From Sebastes aleutianus (taxonomy: Eukaryota; Chordata; Actinopteri; Perciformes; Sebastidae), in contig CAKAKS010000067.1 in NCBI GenBank assembly GCA_916700875.1, positions 31,111,433 through 31,175,432 of the forward strand: a stretch of 64,000 bases of DNA, read 5' to 3'. Position 1 is the stretch's first letter. Every line of letters begins with the position of its first letter. Below the pieces are notes generated by a model that was not told the DNA's origin, did no database searches, and saw only the letters and a list, made by a program, of their open reading frames with translations. Both the position numbers and the translations under genes were made by a program. Below, in pieces: positions 1 to 9,720 of the stretch.

Positions 1-355
1 TGTAAAGGGGAGACTCATGGGTACCCATAGAACCCATTTACATTCACTGATCTGGAGGTCAGAGGTCAAGGGACCCCTTTGAAAATGGCCATGCCAGTTT
101 TTCCTCGCCAAAATTTAGCGCAAGTTTAGAGCGTTATTTAGCCTCTTTCATGACAAGGTAGTATGACATGGTTGGTACCAATGGATTCATCAGGTTTTCT
201 AGTTTCATATGATACCAGTATCTTCACTTTTTCACTTTGAAACTGATCCCGCTAAAACCTAAAAATCGCAAGTTGAGTTAATGCGTTAAAGAAATTAGTG
301 GCATTAAAACAAATTTGCGTTAGCTCGTTATTAGCGCGTTAACTTTAACAGCCCT
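1..355 (-). mobile_element. Non-autonomous DNA transposon copy (agggctgtcaa family)
   Basis: Reverse-oriented, left-truncated copy of a repeat family seen at least seven times in this window. Recognisable family blocks are the toxic-looking but non-coding stretches 'gggtacccat', 'aatggccatgccagttttt' and an end that reads ttaacagccct at 345-355, the complement of the family start agggctgtcaaagttaa. Full copies start agggctgtcaa and end ttgacagccct, so the ends are inverted repeats. There is no coding capacity, so it is MITE-like. Superfamily not determined. Confidence 0.75.
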
Positions 356-3300
356 TGTGAAGATATAAAAGCTTACTGACATGGGTTGCAAGTCCAAACA
401 GAAGTGACTGAGAATCCACAGGTAACCGGAATGGGACAAAAAGGTGCCGGCAGGTACAGACACAGGTTTCAGGATACAGGCTGCAGGTTCAGGTAAAGAT
501 TCCAGGTTACAAAGTCAAAGTCAGGCAAACAACGGCATGAAGAAAAACAGTCTGGCAACTGACTGGGCTGATGAAGGAAAGTGGAAACAGGTGAGCAGGT
601 GAATGAGAGAGTCAGGTGACTGCTGGGACTGGTGTAAAAGTCTGAGGGCATCTGGTGGATGGATGGGGAGTGGCAGGTCCAGATAGTTCTTTGGAGATGC
701 ATGGTGAGCCTGGGGGAAGTGAGAAGTGGCTGGAGACTGGGACCGAGTGGCAGACTGAGTCTGGGCATTTCTACACCCTCTCCTTACCTACTTCCACTCC
801 GTTTGCACGTTCGCATGGAGGGTCCGCCACATTAAGTGCCATCCCAAACCAATTAGCGGAGAGTGGAAGTGGGTTTAATATCCCTCCAACAGCGAACCTG
901 CATCGATGCCAATTTACTGTTTTCGTCATGAAACACACAACGTACAAAATTCAGTGGCCACTTCAGTGGTGGTAATAAGGGAGGGATAAGTGCCTCTCTT
1001 TCATTCTTCATTTATATATGTTTATGTTTGAGGTAGCAGTGATTTTTGACAACCTGCTTAAACAGCTGCTTTTTATAAATACAGAATCATCCAGACGGAC
1101 ATGATTATCTGTTAGTCGTTTTTTTATGTATTTCCATCCAGTCAGTCTGAGATGCTTTTTGGAAAATTGCAGTAAATTCTATTTAATGGTTCTCTCATTA
1201 TATTTGTTTCATCCAGAGCTATCACAGTGAGAGATCCAAATATTAAACACACACACACACACACACACATTAATGCTGTGAAAGTCAGTGGATGGATTCT
1301 CAAATGAGCTTTAATACAATAAGAATGAATTTACTTAAGTTGTCCGTCTCAGCTCAGAGGGTAAATAATGAATCTATGACCTAAAACAATGCTGGGCTGA
1401 AATGGATGTGTGTGTTTATGAATTTAACCTACTCTTAAGTACTCACACAGCAACGAGATTTTATTCCTCATTTTTCCTGCATTCTCCTGCAAATATCAAA
1501 CACATTCTCACTCCCAACTTGTCGAATACCGTCGCTTGGTCAGGACGGACTAGGGACGGCATGCCAATATACGCTCGCTACATTCATAGTGTCCTTTCAA
1601 AATAAACTTCTGTTTTTCACCAGAAGTTAGGTTTAGGCAACACAACCACTTAGTTAGTGTTAAGAAACAGTCGTGGTTGACCGACGATACCAACAAATCA
1701 CGAGACTAAAGACTGACGTGACAAAATAAGTCAACGTTACTTTTAGTTTCGTACGGGACACGAACACCGGTTTCCTGATTGAAAATCTTGTGTGTGTTTG
1801 ACCCATCCACCCAAGATCGTGGTTTGGGTTAAAATAACTACGGAAGTGGCGTTAGTTAAAAACGGAAGTTACGTGACAAATAAATCAACGTTGACTTCTG
1901 GTTTCACACGGGGTACGAACAACGATCTCTTGGGTGAAACTCCGGTGATTTTAGACCCAACCTTCCACCCCGACCTCCTCCCACGCGGACTTTGACACTC
2001 TTCATACTTCCTGGTTCACGATTACGTGAATTACATGATAAAAAGAGTATAACCAAATGTATAATCCACATTGGAAATAGCGTTGGCCCCAAAAGAAGAA
2101 TAAATGAAATGATTCAAACTTTCATTTAGTTGATATCCCCACAGTGCTGCATGAGAAGTTGGAACTTGGATTATGAATTTGTTTTCCAGTCCAGAAAAGC
2201 GTCAGTGGCCCTCGATCATTGTTGAACCACAACGGTGCAACTGGGCTCTAAATATTGATCCCTGCAGTCTACTCAGATGTCATATTGAAGAGGTTTAAAC
2301 TAGGATTATGTTCAGATGATATTCCAATAATGCTAATATGAGACTAACTTTCTATTTCTCTTGTGAAGTGTGAAGAAGAGCTTTGCTAAAACAACACGTT
2401 GCAGCCGTTAATCCCAGCTTGTTGTGACCTTGACACTGAAACTGGAACCTGTTCTCGTTTAAATCTGCACACGTTCTGGTGCTAAACTTCCAGTTTCTTT
2501 AACCAATGACTGGTGATTTCTTCTATTTTTATTCAACTGTGCTCAGAGGGATCTTCCTCTTTCAGTTGTCAGTGTGATTGAACCATCGTACAGCGTTTTG
2601 TTCTCTATGTACAAAACAAAATAACATCTATTAGTTAAGAGGACTTTCTACAAGCTAAAAGCATCAGAGACCATTCAGACATAGAGAGTAGTCCTCTCAG
2701 ATTTCTGACTACACACAATCAAGCTTCTATATTTATTACAAACTTTTGAACGGTGGTGTAGCTTTACCCAGACTTTTTTGCCTGATTAAAACTTAAAAGA
2801 GAATAACAACAATGACACATACAATTCACAATTAGAAACAAATGAAACCCAATCTGTCAAACTGATAGTGACAGTAAAGCAGCAGGCGAGGGCATTAAAA
2901 GCTGAAACGAGGCCATCGTCAGCAGTCAACAGCCTGCCATAGATTATCGCTGTCACTGTTATTATCTCTCAGTGCAATTTCATTGCACATTACCATATGT
3001 TTCAGGCAATAATTTCATCACTCATTTCCAAATAATGATCATCAGTTCGTTGATTTGAAAGCAGACGTTTAGCTTTGCTGCTTCAGTGTTGTCTGACTGA
3101 GTTGCTGCACTGAACTAAATTACACTCAAGAGTAGTAGTAATTATTTTCCTTAGTGTCAAGGTACATTTTTATTATGTTTTTCCAGTTTTCCAAGACACA
3201 AGACTCTGGTTAAGGTCTTATTAAGGTTAAGCTGTTTGCATGAGTTTCATTGTTGCCACGAATAAATAAATTAAGCTTCTAAACCCTGACTGCAGGGGAA

Positions 3301-3490
3301 AGAATGAAGTCAAAATACTAGGACTGGAGGTTCAGTGTGTAGGATTTGGCAGCATCTAGTGGTGTGGTTGCATGTCGCAGAAGGACATGGATCTGAATAC
3401 AGATGGAAGATGCAGACAGACCAATCTGTCCATTCTGGAGCAAAGTTTGGTTATCACTTAACAAGTATTTGCACTCGTCTAGACTTCGAT
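356..3490. other. Non-coding stretch, probably adarb2 intron 1 or upstream DNA
   Basis: No open frame here looks like a conserved protein. A short (CA)n lies near 1250-1268. Positions 1600-2000 hold a decayed copy of the dispersed repeat that is tandem at 30.3 kb (shared words ggttaggtttagg, ggtttgggttaaaataac, ttctggtttcacacggg). Positions 2860-3060 are unusually free of recognisable repeats and rich in homeodomain/POU-like AT words. That could be a conserved non-coding element, but this cannot be judged without alignment. Confidence 0.5.
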
Positions 3491-3572
3491 CGCTGTGAGC
3501 AGGACTTGAACCTGTGCAGGAAGACCCAATTGGACCTCGAATCGAACCCCTTAACCACTCAGCCATCACAAC
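3491..3572 (-). pseudogene. tRNA-Ser relic
   Basis: An 82-nt block matches the tRNA-Ser copies downstream in length and overall sequence, including the acceptor stem ends. The anticodon stem no longer pairs cleanly, and there are several changes in the variable arm and T stem. It is the outermost, most decayed member of the array. Confidence 0.65.
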
Positions 3573-3835
3573 TGTTTTCAAAATACAAGCAAGCAGGTAG
3601 ATACTTCATCCTGATCTATATCACTTTTTTTGCGGAATAAGGAGTTCTTATTTTTAGGATGTTCCTGTGAAAGAAGCCTTTGGGATCTTTCTTGCATTTG
3701 ACTTCACTTGAATCTTTCTTGTTACTGTCAAATATGTATGTTTGAGCAATATCATATTTTTGGTTGTTTGAATCAAAAAGCACAAGTCTTGAAACGATAT
3801 TCACAAACTATCGCTTGATCTATTAAGTCAGAAAT

Positions 3836-3917
3836 CGCTGTGAGCAGGGTTCGAACCTGCGCGGGGAAACCCCATTGGATTTCAAATCCAACGCCTTAAT
3901 CACTCGGCCATCACAGC
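3836..3917 (-). tRNA. tRNA-Ser(UGA)-like, probably weakened
   Basis: 82 nt with a perfect 7-bp acceptor stem (GCTGTGA/TCACAGC), discriminator G, a long class-II variable arm and anticodon loop TTTGAAA (anticodon TGA). The D loop reads GAGTGATTAAGG where the other copies read GAGTGGTTAAGG, so one of the conserved G residues that contact the T loop is changed. This may be a recent pseudogene. It is followed directly (at higher coordinates, the tRNA 5' side) by a LINE fragment. Confidence 0.65.
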
Positions 3918-4275
3918 TGGAAACCCTTTTGGGGGTACTGCACTAATATTCGATACCGGGGTCGTTACTACCAGCCATCCGGTTTTTATACAACAAAAAT
4001 GAGAGCTGTGACCGTATACTCAGCACAAAGTCAAACACGTTTCCAGTGGGTGTTCACCTCTGCCAGGGTTGTCCCTTGTCACCAATTCTGTTTGTGATTT
4101 TTATGAACAGGATCTCAAGGTGCAGCCGGGGCGAGGAGAGTGTCCAGTCGAAGACCTCAGAATTGCGTCTCTGCTCTTTGCAGATGATGTGGTTCTGTTG
4201 CATAACTGGCCCCATCTTAAATATGACTGCATTTTCAACTGGTATTAACATTTCAACTGTGAGTTAGTGAGATCA
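3918..4275 (+). pseudogene. LINE reverse-transcriptase fragment
   Basis: Translated words match the non-LTR retrotransposon RT palm region: GVHLCQGCPLSPILFVIFMN followed by ISRCSRGEES, then a broken version of the catalytic FADDVV box (ttgcagatgatgtggttctg). Frameshifts break the frame and neither a 5' nor a 3' element end is present. It starts immediately beside the preceding tRNA copy, and the same junction recurs at 5832, 6807, 7730 and 8760. The family within LINEs is not determined. Confidence 0.75.
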
Positions 4276-4476
4276 TGTCATGTTGAAAATTGGTCTCAAA
4301 CAAAATTTCTGACCTGCCAGGAATACAACCAGCCAGATGTTGAACAATGAAATCGTAAAATCAGTCATGGACTACTTTGAATCAAAGTGTTGAAGCATTT
4401 TTCAAAGTACTTGAATCGAAATGTGTTCAAACTTTAACCGCATACTGTGGAGGGGTTGATCTATAAAGTCAGAGAT

Positions 4477-4523
4477 CGCTGTGAGCAGGGTTCCAACCTG
4501 CATGGTTGCACGGCCATCACAGC
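4477..4523 (-). pseudogene. tRNA-Ser relic with internal deletion
   Basis: Keeps the 3' third (acceptor 3' strand and T arm, with one T-loop change) and the extreme 5' end of the tRNA-Ser sequence. The anticodon and variable arms are lost. The flank at 4433-4476 (catactgtggaggggttgat) is the same 3'-side flank that accompanies the copies at 5750 and 7648. Confidence 0.7.
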
Positions 4524-4892
4524 TGTGTACAGTGACCACGCTGACAGTAATGAGTCACTTGTTGGATGACAAGAAAGGACTCATGTCACATGGCTTACTA
4601 AGAGAAACTAGCTCTTGAGCATAAATTGTAAATAAGAAGTGGACATAGTCACCTTGACATCACCCATTGTTTTTTTTGGACTGCCATTTCAAAGCCTCTG
4701 GTTCTTCATTTGGCTGTCACCATATTGGTTTTCTGCAACCAGAAGTGAAACGACAGGGTGGAGTTAAGCACAACCAAACGCTGTAAAAGACATTTTTATG
4801 TGACAAAAATGTTACATTAACTTTCATGAACTGAAAACACAAATTTGTAAGACGAAAACACGGACAACTCCCCAACAACACTGTGTGTTTGA

Positions 4893-4934
4893 AACTGCGC
4901 CGGGAGACCCCAAAGCCACTCGGGTATCACAGCT
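4893..4934 (-). pseudogene. tRNA-Ser fragment
   Basis: Only scattered blocks of the tRNA-Ser sequence remain: part of the variable arm (ccgggagacccca), the D-arm region and the acceptor 5' strand next to cacagctgtg. Large deletions remove the anticodon. Clearly non-functional. Confidence 0.5.
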
Positions 4935-5087
4935 GTGTGTTAGTAGACATATACTGTTTACATGAGATCAGAATGTTTTTGTTCAGTATGCTTGAAACAA
5001 AGTATGACATTGGCAAGCAACTTACTTATGTAACTGTATTATATAATATTCAATCTTTACAGAAAGACAATTGTTAAAGTTAACCAT

Positions 5088-5169
5088 CGCTGTGAGCAGG
5101 GTTTGAACCTGCGCGGGGAAACCCCATTGGATTTCGAGTCCAACGCCTTAACCACTCGGCCATCACAGC
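5088..5169 (-). tRNA. tRNA-Ser(CGA)
   Basis: Intact 82-nt class-II tRNA: acceptor stem GCTGTGA/TCACAGC fully paired, A box TGGCCGAGTGG, anticodon stem TTGGA/TCCAA around loop CTCGAAA (anticodon CGA), long variable arm, B box GGTTCAAACCC, discriminator G. It is the first of two CGA copies, which sit at the two ends of the well-preserved part of the array. No run of four T follows within about 50 nt of its 3' end. Confidence 0.85.
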
Positions 5170-5653
5170 TGTATTAGCCTTAACAGTAACAGTGGTCTAG
5201 ATTATTCACGTACCACTGAAAGCTGCTTGTGGGAAACATGTACTACATTGGTGTTCTTCTGTAGCTACAGTTTTCAGTATTAAGGGTTCAGTGTGCTGGA
5301 AAAAATGCAGTTCGTCCAACCACACCCAAAGGCAAACATGTCTATACCTGTTCTAAATGGAAACACTCAAAGGTGGGGCAGAAAGCGAAGGACAAGGCGC
5401 GATGACTCATGCAAACGGTTTGGGGGAAGGGGCTTTCAAATGATCCAACAAGCACTTTGTTTAAAGCATACCGAGGACATTAGAATGGACAATTTGTATG
5501 ACTGTTACAGGAGGATTACTCTTTGTGAATTTTCTTCACTCTTGCAGCCATGCTGTTACTGTTTTGGTATGTTCGTGTCAAATGCATGACTGGTTACATT
5601 TTAAATATGGTGGACACCGGTGGTGAAGGAGGCTGTCAAGCTGAAGTATGTGT

Positions 5654-5701
5654 TTTTTGGACTTGGAAAAGGCTTACGACCATTTCCCCTGGGAAGTGTT
5701 A
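5654..5701 (+). pseudogene. LINE RT fragment, LEKAYD motif
   Basis: Translates to FLDLEKAYDHFPWEVL, the N-terminal palm motif of non-LTR reverse transcriptases. In an uninterrupted LINE of this type the next residues would be similar to GVLHEYGVPG, which here appear only after the tRNA-Ser copy (5832 onward). This suggests a tRNA-bearing segment was inserted into the RT frame. Confidence 0.7.
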
Positions 5702-5749
5702 AATCTTTAAACGCATACTGTGGAAGGGTTGATCTATAAAGTCAGTAAT

Positions 5750-5831
5750 CGCTGTGAGCAGGGTTCGAACCTGCGCGGGGAAACCCCATTGGATTTCAAA
5801 TCCAACGCCTTAACCACTCGGCCATCACAGC
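5750..5831 (-). tRNA. tRNA-Ser(UGA), unit type A
   Basis: Intact 82-nt cloverleaf: acceptor stem fully paired, anticodon loop TTTGAAA (TGA), variable arm TGGGGTTTCCCCGCG, T stem GCAGG/CCTGC with B box GGTTCGAACCC. It is type A of three unit types, identified by the 3'-flank words ctataaagtcagtaat, and lies within the LINE RT sequence. Confidence 0.88.
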
Positions 5832-6175
5832 TGGAAATCCATTGGGGGGTACTGCATGAATATGCGGGACCGGGGTCGTTGCTACCAGCCATCCGGAGCT
5901 TGTACAACCAAAATGAGATCTGTAACCGTACAATCAGCACAAAGTCAAACACATTTCCAGTGGGTGTTCACCTCGGCCAGGGTTGTCCCTTGTCAATTCT
6001 GTTTGTGATTTTCATGGACAGGATCTCAAGGTGCAGCAAGGAGAGTGTCCGGTTTGGGGACCCCAGAATTGCTTCTTTGCTGATGATGTGGTTCTGTTGG
6101 CTCCATCAGACCATGACCTTCAGCACACACTGGGGCGATTTGCAGCCGAGTTTGAAGCGATCGGAATGTGTTGGT
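5832..6175 (+). pseudogene. LINE reverse-transcriptase fragment
   Basis: Continues the RT palm: GVLHEYAGPGSLL, then VGVHLGQGCPLS, ILFVIFMDRISRCS, FADDVVLLAPSDHDLQHTLG (in a shifted frame) and RFAAEFEAIGM. The YADD-type box is present as FADD. Frameshifts near 6060 break the frame. An antisense reading of the tRNA joined to this fragment gives a long artefactual open frame, which should not be annotated as a gene. Confidence 0.8.
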
Positions 6176-6382
6176 ATGATTCGTGTCAAGTGCATAACTG
6201 GCCACATCCTAAATATTTCTGCATTTACACTTGTTATCAACATTTCGACTGCATTGGTATAACAGGTAACCAAAGCAGTGGAGTTTGCATGCACAGCTGA
6301 GCGGCTGTGCATGCTCGTAGTGCACGCACCATCTACAGAGGCCCGCGCTACAGTGTCTCGCGTGATTATAACCAAAGCTTCT

Positions 6383-6464
6383 CGCTGTGAGTAGGGTTCG
6401 AATCTACGCGGGGAAACCCCATTGGATTTCAAATCCAACGCCTTAACCACTCGGCCATCACAGC
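6383..6464 (-). tRNA. tRNA-Ser(UGA), unit type B
   Basis: 82 nt, anticodon TGA, acceptor stem intact. Type B copies have T stem GTAGG/CCTAC in place of GCAGG/CCTGC, a compensated double change. This copy has GTAGA in the 5' T strand, so one T-stem pair is lost. The flank word accaaagcttct marks type B. Confidence 0.8.
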
Positions 6465-6724
6465 TTACGTAGCAGTCCGGTAATGGGTATGAAACCACCA
6501 TGTCGGTTTTTGACTTTTAGTCAAGAATTTTACCAACAACATGTCAAATGCTACCACATCACTAAAGATGATGTGAGATCAATTGACAGCAGTCATGTTG
6601 GAAACATTCACCTCTACACTGCCTCCAAACACAGTCTGGGAGTACCAGTTCAGAGCTTAATCCGCAACTCTTAAATCATCACATGACAATTACTCAGCAT
6701 GGCACAGACATCTAGACTTTTAAA

Positions 6725-6806
6725 CGCTGTGAGCAGGATTTGAACCTGCGCGGGGAAACCCCATTGGATTTCAAATCCAACGCCTTAACCACTCGGCCAT
6801 CACAGC
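6725..6806 (-). tRNA. tRNA-Ser(UGA), unit type C
   Basis: 82 nt, acceptor stem intact, anticodon TGA, T loop TTCAAAT (allowed B-box variation). The type C flank is gacttttaaa. LINE sequence begins at the next base, with the same junction as for type A. Confidence 0.85.
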
Positions 6807-7175
6807 TGGAAATCCATCGGGGGGTACTGCATGAATATGGGGTACCGGGGTCGTTGCTATCAGCCGTCCGGACCTTGTACAACCAAAATGAGATCTGTAA
6901 CCGTATAATCAGCACAAAGTCAAACAGGTTTCTAGTGGGCGTTCGCCTTGGCCAGGGTTGTCCCTCGTCACCAATTCTGTTTGTGATTTTCATGAACAGG
7001 ATCTCAAGGTGCAGCCGGGGCGAGGAGAGTGTCCGGTTTTGGGACCCCAAAATTGCGTCTCTGTTCTTTGCAGATGATGTGGTTCTGTTGGCTCAAATCA
7101 GGCCATGACCTTCAGCACACACTGGGGTGATTTGCAGCCGAGTTTGAAGCGATCGGGATGTGTTGGTATGTTCGT
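6807..7175 (+). pseudogene. LINE reverse-transcriptase fragment
   Basis: The best-kept frame of the set: GVLHEYGVPGSLL, VGVRLGQGCPSSPILFVIF, ISRCSRGEESVRFWDPK and FFADDVVLLA in one frame, then a stop. Carries RT palm motifs with the FADD catalytic box. No endonuclease or 3' end is present. Confidence 0.82.
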
Positions 7176-7355
7176 GTCAAGTGCATAACTGGCCACATCC
7201 TAAATATTTCTGCATTTACACTTGTTATCAACATTTCGACTGCATTGGTATAACACTTAACCAAAGCAGTGGAGTTTGCATGCACAGCTGCCCTTTGTGC
7301 ACCATCTACAAAGGCCTGCGCTACAGTGTCTCGCTTGATTATAAACAAAGATTCT

Positions 7356-7437
7356 CGCTGTGAGTAGGGTTCGAACCTACGCGGGGAAACCCCATTGGAT
7401 TTCAAATCCAACGCCTTAACCACTCGGCCATCACAGC
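7356..7437 (-). tRNA. tRNA-Ser(UGA), unit type B
   Basis: Intact 82-nt type B copy with T stem GTAGG/CCTAC fully paired, anticodon TGA and acceptor stem perfect. No T4 run lies within about 50 nt of the 3' end. Confidence 0.87.
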
Positions 7438-7647
7438 TTACGTAGCAATCGGGTCATGGGTATGAAACCACCAGGCCGGTTTTTGACTTTTAGTCAAGAA
7501 TTTTACCCACAACATGTCAAATGCTACCACATCACTAAAGATTATGACAGCAGTCATGTTGGAAACATTCACCTCTACACCGCCTTCATAGGTGTGTTAA
7601 ATCTTTAACTGCATACTGTGGAGAGGTTGATCTATAAAGTCAGTAAT

Positions 7648-7729
7648 CGCTGTGAGCAGGGTTCGAACCTGCGCGGGGAAACCCCATTGGATTTCAAATC
7701 CAACGCCTTAACCACTCTGCCATCACAGC
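7648..7729 (-). tRNA. tRNA-Ser(UGA), unit type A, D-arm change
   Basis: Second type A copy, 1898 bp from the first. The D stem reads GGCAGAG instead of GGCCGAG, which also alters the A box, so promoter strength and folding may be reduced. All other stems are intact and the anticodon is TGA. Confidence 0.75.
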
Positions 7730-8075
7730 TGGAAATCCATTGGGGGGTACTGCATGAAAATGGGGTACGGGGGTCATTATTACCAGCCATCTGGTTGTTA
7801 TACAACCAAAATGAGAGCTGTGACCGTACAATCAGCACAAAGTCAAACACATTTCCAGTGGGTGTTCACCTCGGCCAGGGTTGTCCCTTGTCAATTCTGT
7901 TTGTGATTTTCATGGACAGGATCTCAAGGTGCAGCAAGGAGAGTGTCCGGTTTGGGGACCCCAGAATTGCTTCTTTGCTGATGATGTGGTTCTGTTGGCT
8001 CCATCAGACCATGACCTTCAGCACACACTGGGGCGATTTGCAGCCGAGTTTGAAGCGATCGGAATGTGTTGGTAT
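7730..8075 (+). pseudogene. LINE reverse-transcriptase fragment
   Basis: Near copy of 5832-6175: GVHLGQGCPLS, ILFVIFMDRISRCS and the FADDVVLLAPSDHDLQHTLG block, with the same frameshift position. This shows that it arose by segmental duplication rather than by independent insertion. Confidence 0.8.
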
Positions 8076-8275
8076 GATTCGTGTCAAGTGCATAACTGGC
8101 CACATCCTAAATATTTCTGCATTTACACTTGTTATCAACATTTCGACTGCATTAACAGGTAACCAAAGCAGTGGAGTTTGCATGCACAGCTGCGCAGCTG
8201 TGCATGCTCGTAGTGCACGCACCATCTACAGAGGCCCGCGCTACAGTGTCTCGCGTGATTATAACCAAAGCTTCT

Positions 8276-8357
8276 CGCTGTGAGTAGGGTTCGAACCTAC
8301 GCGGGGAAACCCCATTGGATTTCAAATCCAACGCCTTAACCACTCGGCCATCACAGC
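8276..8357 (-). tRNA. tRNA-Ser(UGA), unit type B
   Basis: Intact type B copy, 1893 bp from the copy at 6383, with the T stem repaired relative to that copy (GTAGG/CCTAC). Anticodon TGA. A short direct duplication of its 5' end and flank follows at 8405-8455. Confidence 0.87.
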
Positions 8358-8677
8358 TTACGTAGCAGTCAGGTAATGGGCATGAAACCACCACGTCGGT
8401 TTTATGGCCATCACAGCTTACGTAGCAGTCAGGTAATGGGTATGAAACCACCATGTCGGTTTTTGACTTTTAGTCAAGAATTTTACCAACAACATGTCAA
8501 ATGCTACCACATCACTAAAGATGATGTGAGATGAATTGACAGCAGTCATGTTGGAAACATTCACCTCTACGCTGCCTCCAAACACAGTCTGGGAGTACCA
8601 GTTCAGAGCTTAATCCACAACTCTTAAATCATCACATGACAATTACTCAGCATGGCACAGACATCTAGACTTTTAAA

Positions 8678-8759
8678 CGCTGTGAGCAGGATTTGAACCT
8701 GCGCGGGGAAACCCCATTGGATTTCAAATCCAACGCCTTAACCACTCGGCCATCACAGC
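8678..8759 (-). tRNA. tRNA-Ser(UGA), unit type C
   Basis: Identical in all readable positions to the copy at 6725, 1953 bp away. Anticodon TGA. LINE sequence follows at the same junction. Confidence 0.85.
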
Positions 8760-9130
8760 TGGAAATCCATCGGGGGGTACTGCATGAATATGGGGTACCG
8801 GGGTCGTTGCTATCAGCCGTCCGGAACTTGTACAACCAAAATGAGATCTGTAACCGTATAATCAGCACAAAGTCAAACAGGTTTCTAGTGGGCGTTCGCC
8901 TTGGCCAGGGTTGTCCCTCGTCACCAATTCTGTTTGTGATTTTCATGAACAGGATCTCAAGGTGCAGCCGGGGCGAGGAGAGTGTCCGGTTTTGGGACCC
9001 CAAAATTGCGTCTCTGTTCTTTGCAGATGATGTGGTTCTGTTGGCTCAAATCAGGCCATGACCTTCAGCACACACTGGGGTGATTTGCAGCCGAGTTTGA
9101 AGCGATCGGGATGTGTTGGTATGTTCGTGT
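8760..9130 (+). pseudogene. LINE reverse-transcriptase fragment
   Basis: Duplicate of 6807-7175 with only isolated substitutions (for example RNLYNQ for RTLYNQ). It has the same FFADDVVLLA box and the same stop after AQIRP. Confidence 0.82.
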
Positions 9131-9323
9131 CAAGTGCATAACTGGCCACATCCTCAATATTTCTGCATTTACACTTGTTATCAACATTTCGACTGCATTG
9201 GTATAACACGTAACCAAAGCAGTGGTTTGCATGCACAGCTGCCCTCTGTGCATGCTCGTAGTGTGTGCACCATCTACAGAGGCTCGCGCTACAGTGTCTC
9301 GCTTGATTATAAACAAAGCTTCT

Positions 9324-9405
9324 CGCTGTGAGTAGGGTTCGAACCTACGCGGGGAAACCCCATTGTATTTCAAATCCAACGCCTTAACCACTCGGCCATC
9401 ACAGC
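9324..9405 (-). tRNA. tRNA-Ser(UGA), unit type B, stem mismatch
   Basis: Type B copy 1968 bp from that at 7356. The 3' anticodon-stem strand reads TACAA instead of TCCAA, so one anticodon-stem pair is lost and function is doubtful. Other arms are intact. Confidence 0.7.
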
Positions 9406-9638
9406 TTACGATGCAGTCAGGTCATGGGTATGAAACCACCATGTCCGCTTTTGACCATTAGTCAAGAATTTTACCCACAACATCACGTGAGATCAATTGA
9501 CAGCAGTCATGTTTGAAACATTCACCTCTACACTGCCTCCAAACACAGTCCAGGACAAACAGTTCAGATCTAAAGCTCCACAACTTTAAGTCATTACATG
9601 ACAATTTCTCATCATTACAAAGACGACTAAACTTTTAA

Positions 9639-9720
9639 CGCTGTAAGCAGGATTTGAACCTGCACGGGAAGATCCCATTGGATTTCGAGTCCAACGCCTT
9701 AACCACTCAGCCATCACAGC
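9639..9720 (-). tRNA. tRNA-Ser(CGA)
   Basis: 82-nt copy with anticodon loop CTCGAAA (CGA). The acceptor stem keeps seven pairs, with one G-U wobble caused by TTACAGC on the 3' strand. The variable arm differs from the UGA copies (TGGGATCTTCCCGTG). It marks the right edge of the array. Confidence 0.75.

Larger units (their letters stand above)
3491..9720 (-). repeat. Composite tRNA-Ser / LINE tandem array
   Basis: The array holds eleven 82-nt tRNA-Ser copies plus three relics, all on the minus strand. Five LINE RT fragments lie antisense to them. The core is a higher-order repeat: units A(5750)-B(6383)-C(6725)-B(7356) are repeated as A(7648)-B(8276)-C(8678)-B(9324) with offsets of 1.89-1.97 kb. 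Each A or C tRNA abuts LINE sequence, while each B tRNA is followed by a non-LINE spacer containing taaatgctaccacatcac-type words. The order and shared junctions show segmental duplication of an already composite unit. Confidence 0.8.

Noticed and set aside
5720..6262. 180-codon open frame running through antisense tRNA-Ser into RT sequence (and a 221-codon one at 7618-8283)
   Set aside because: It is the antisense of a tRNA joined to a frameshifted LINE fragment, repeated with each array unit. It is not a gene.
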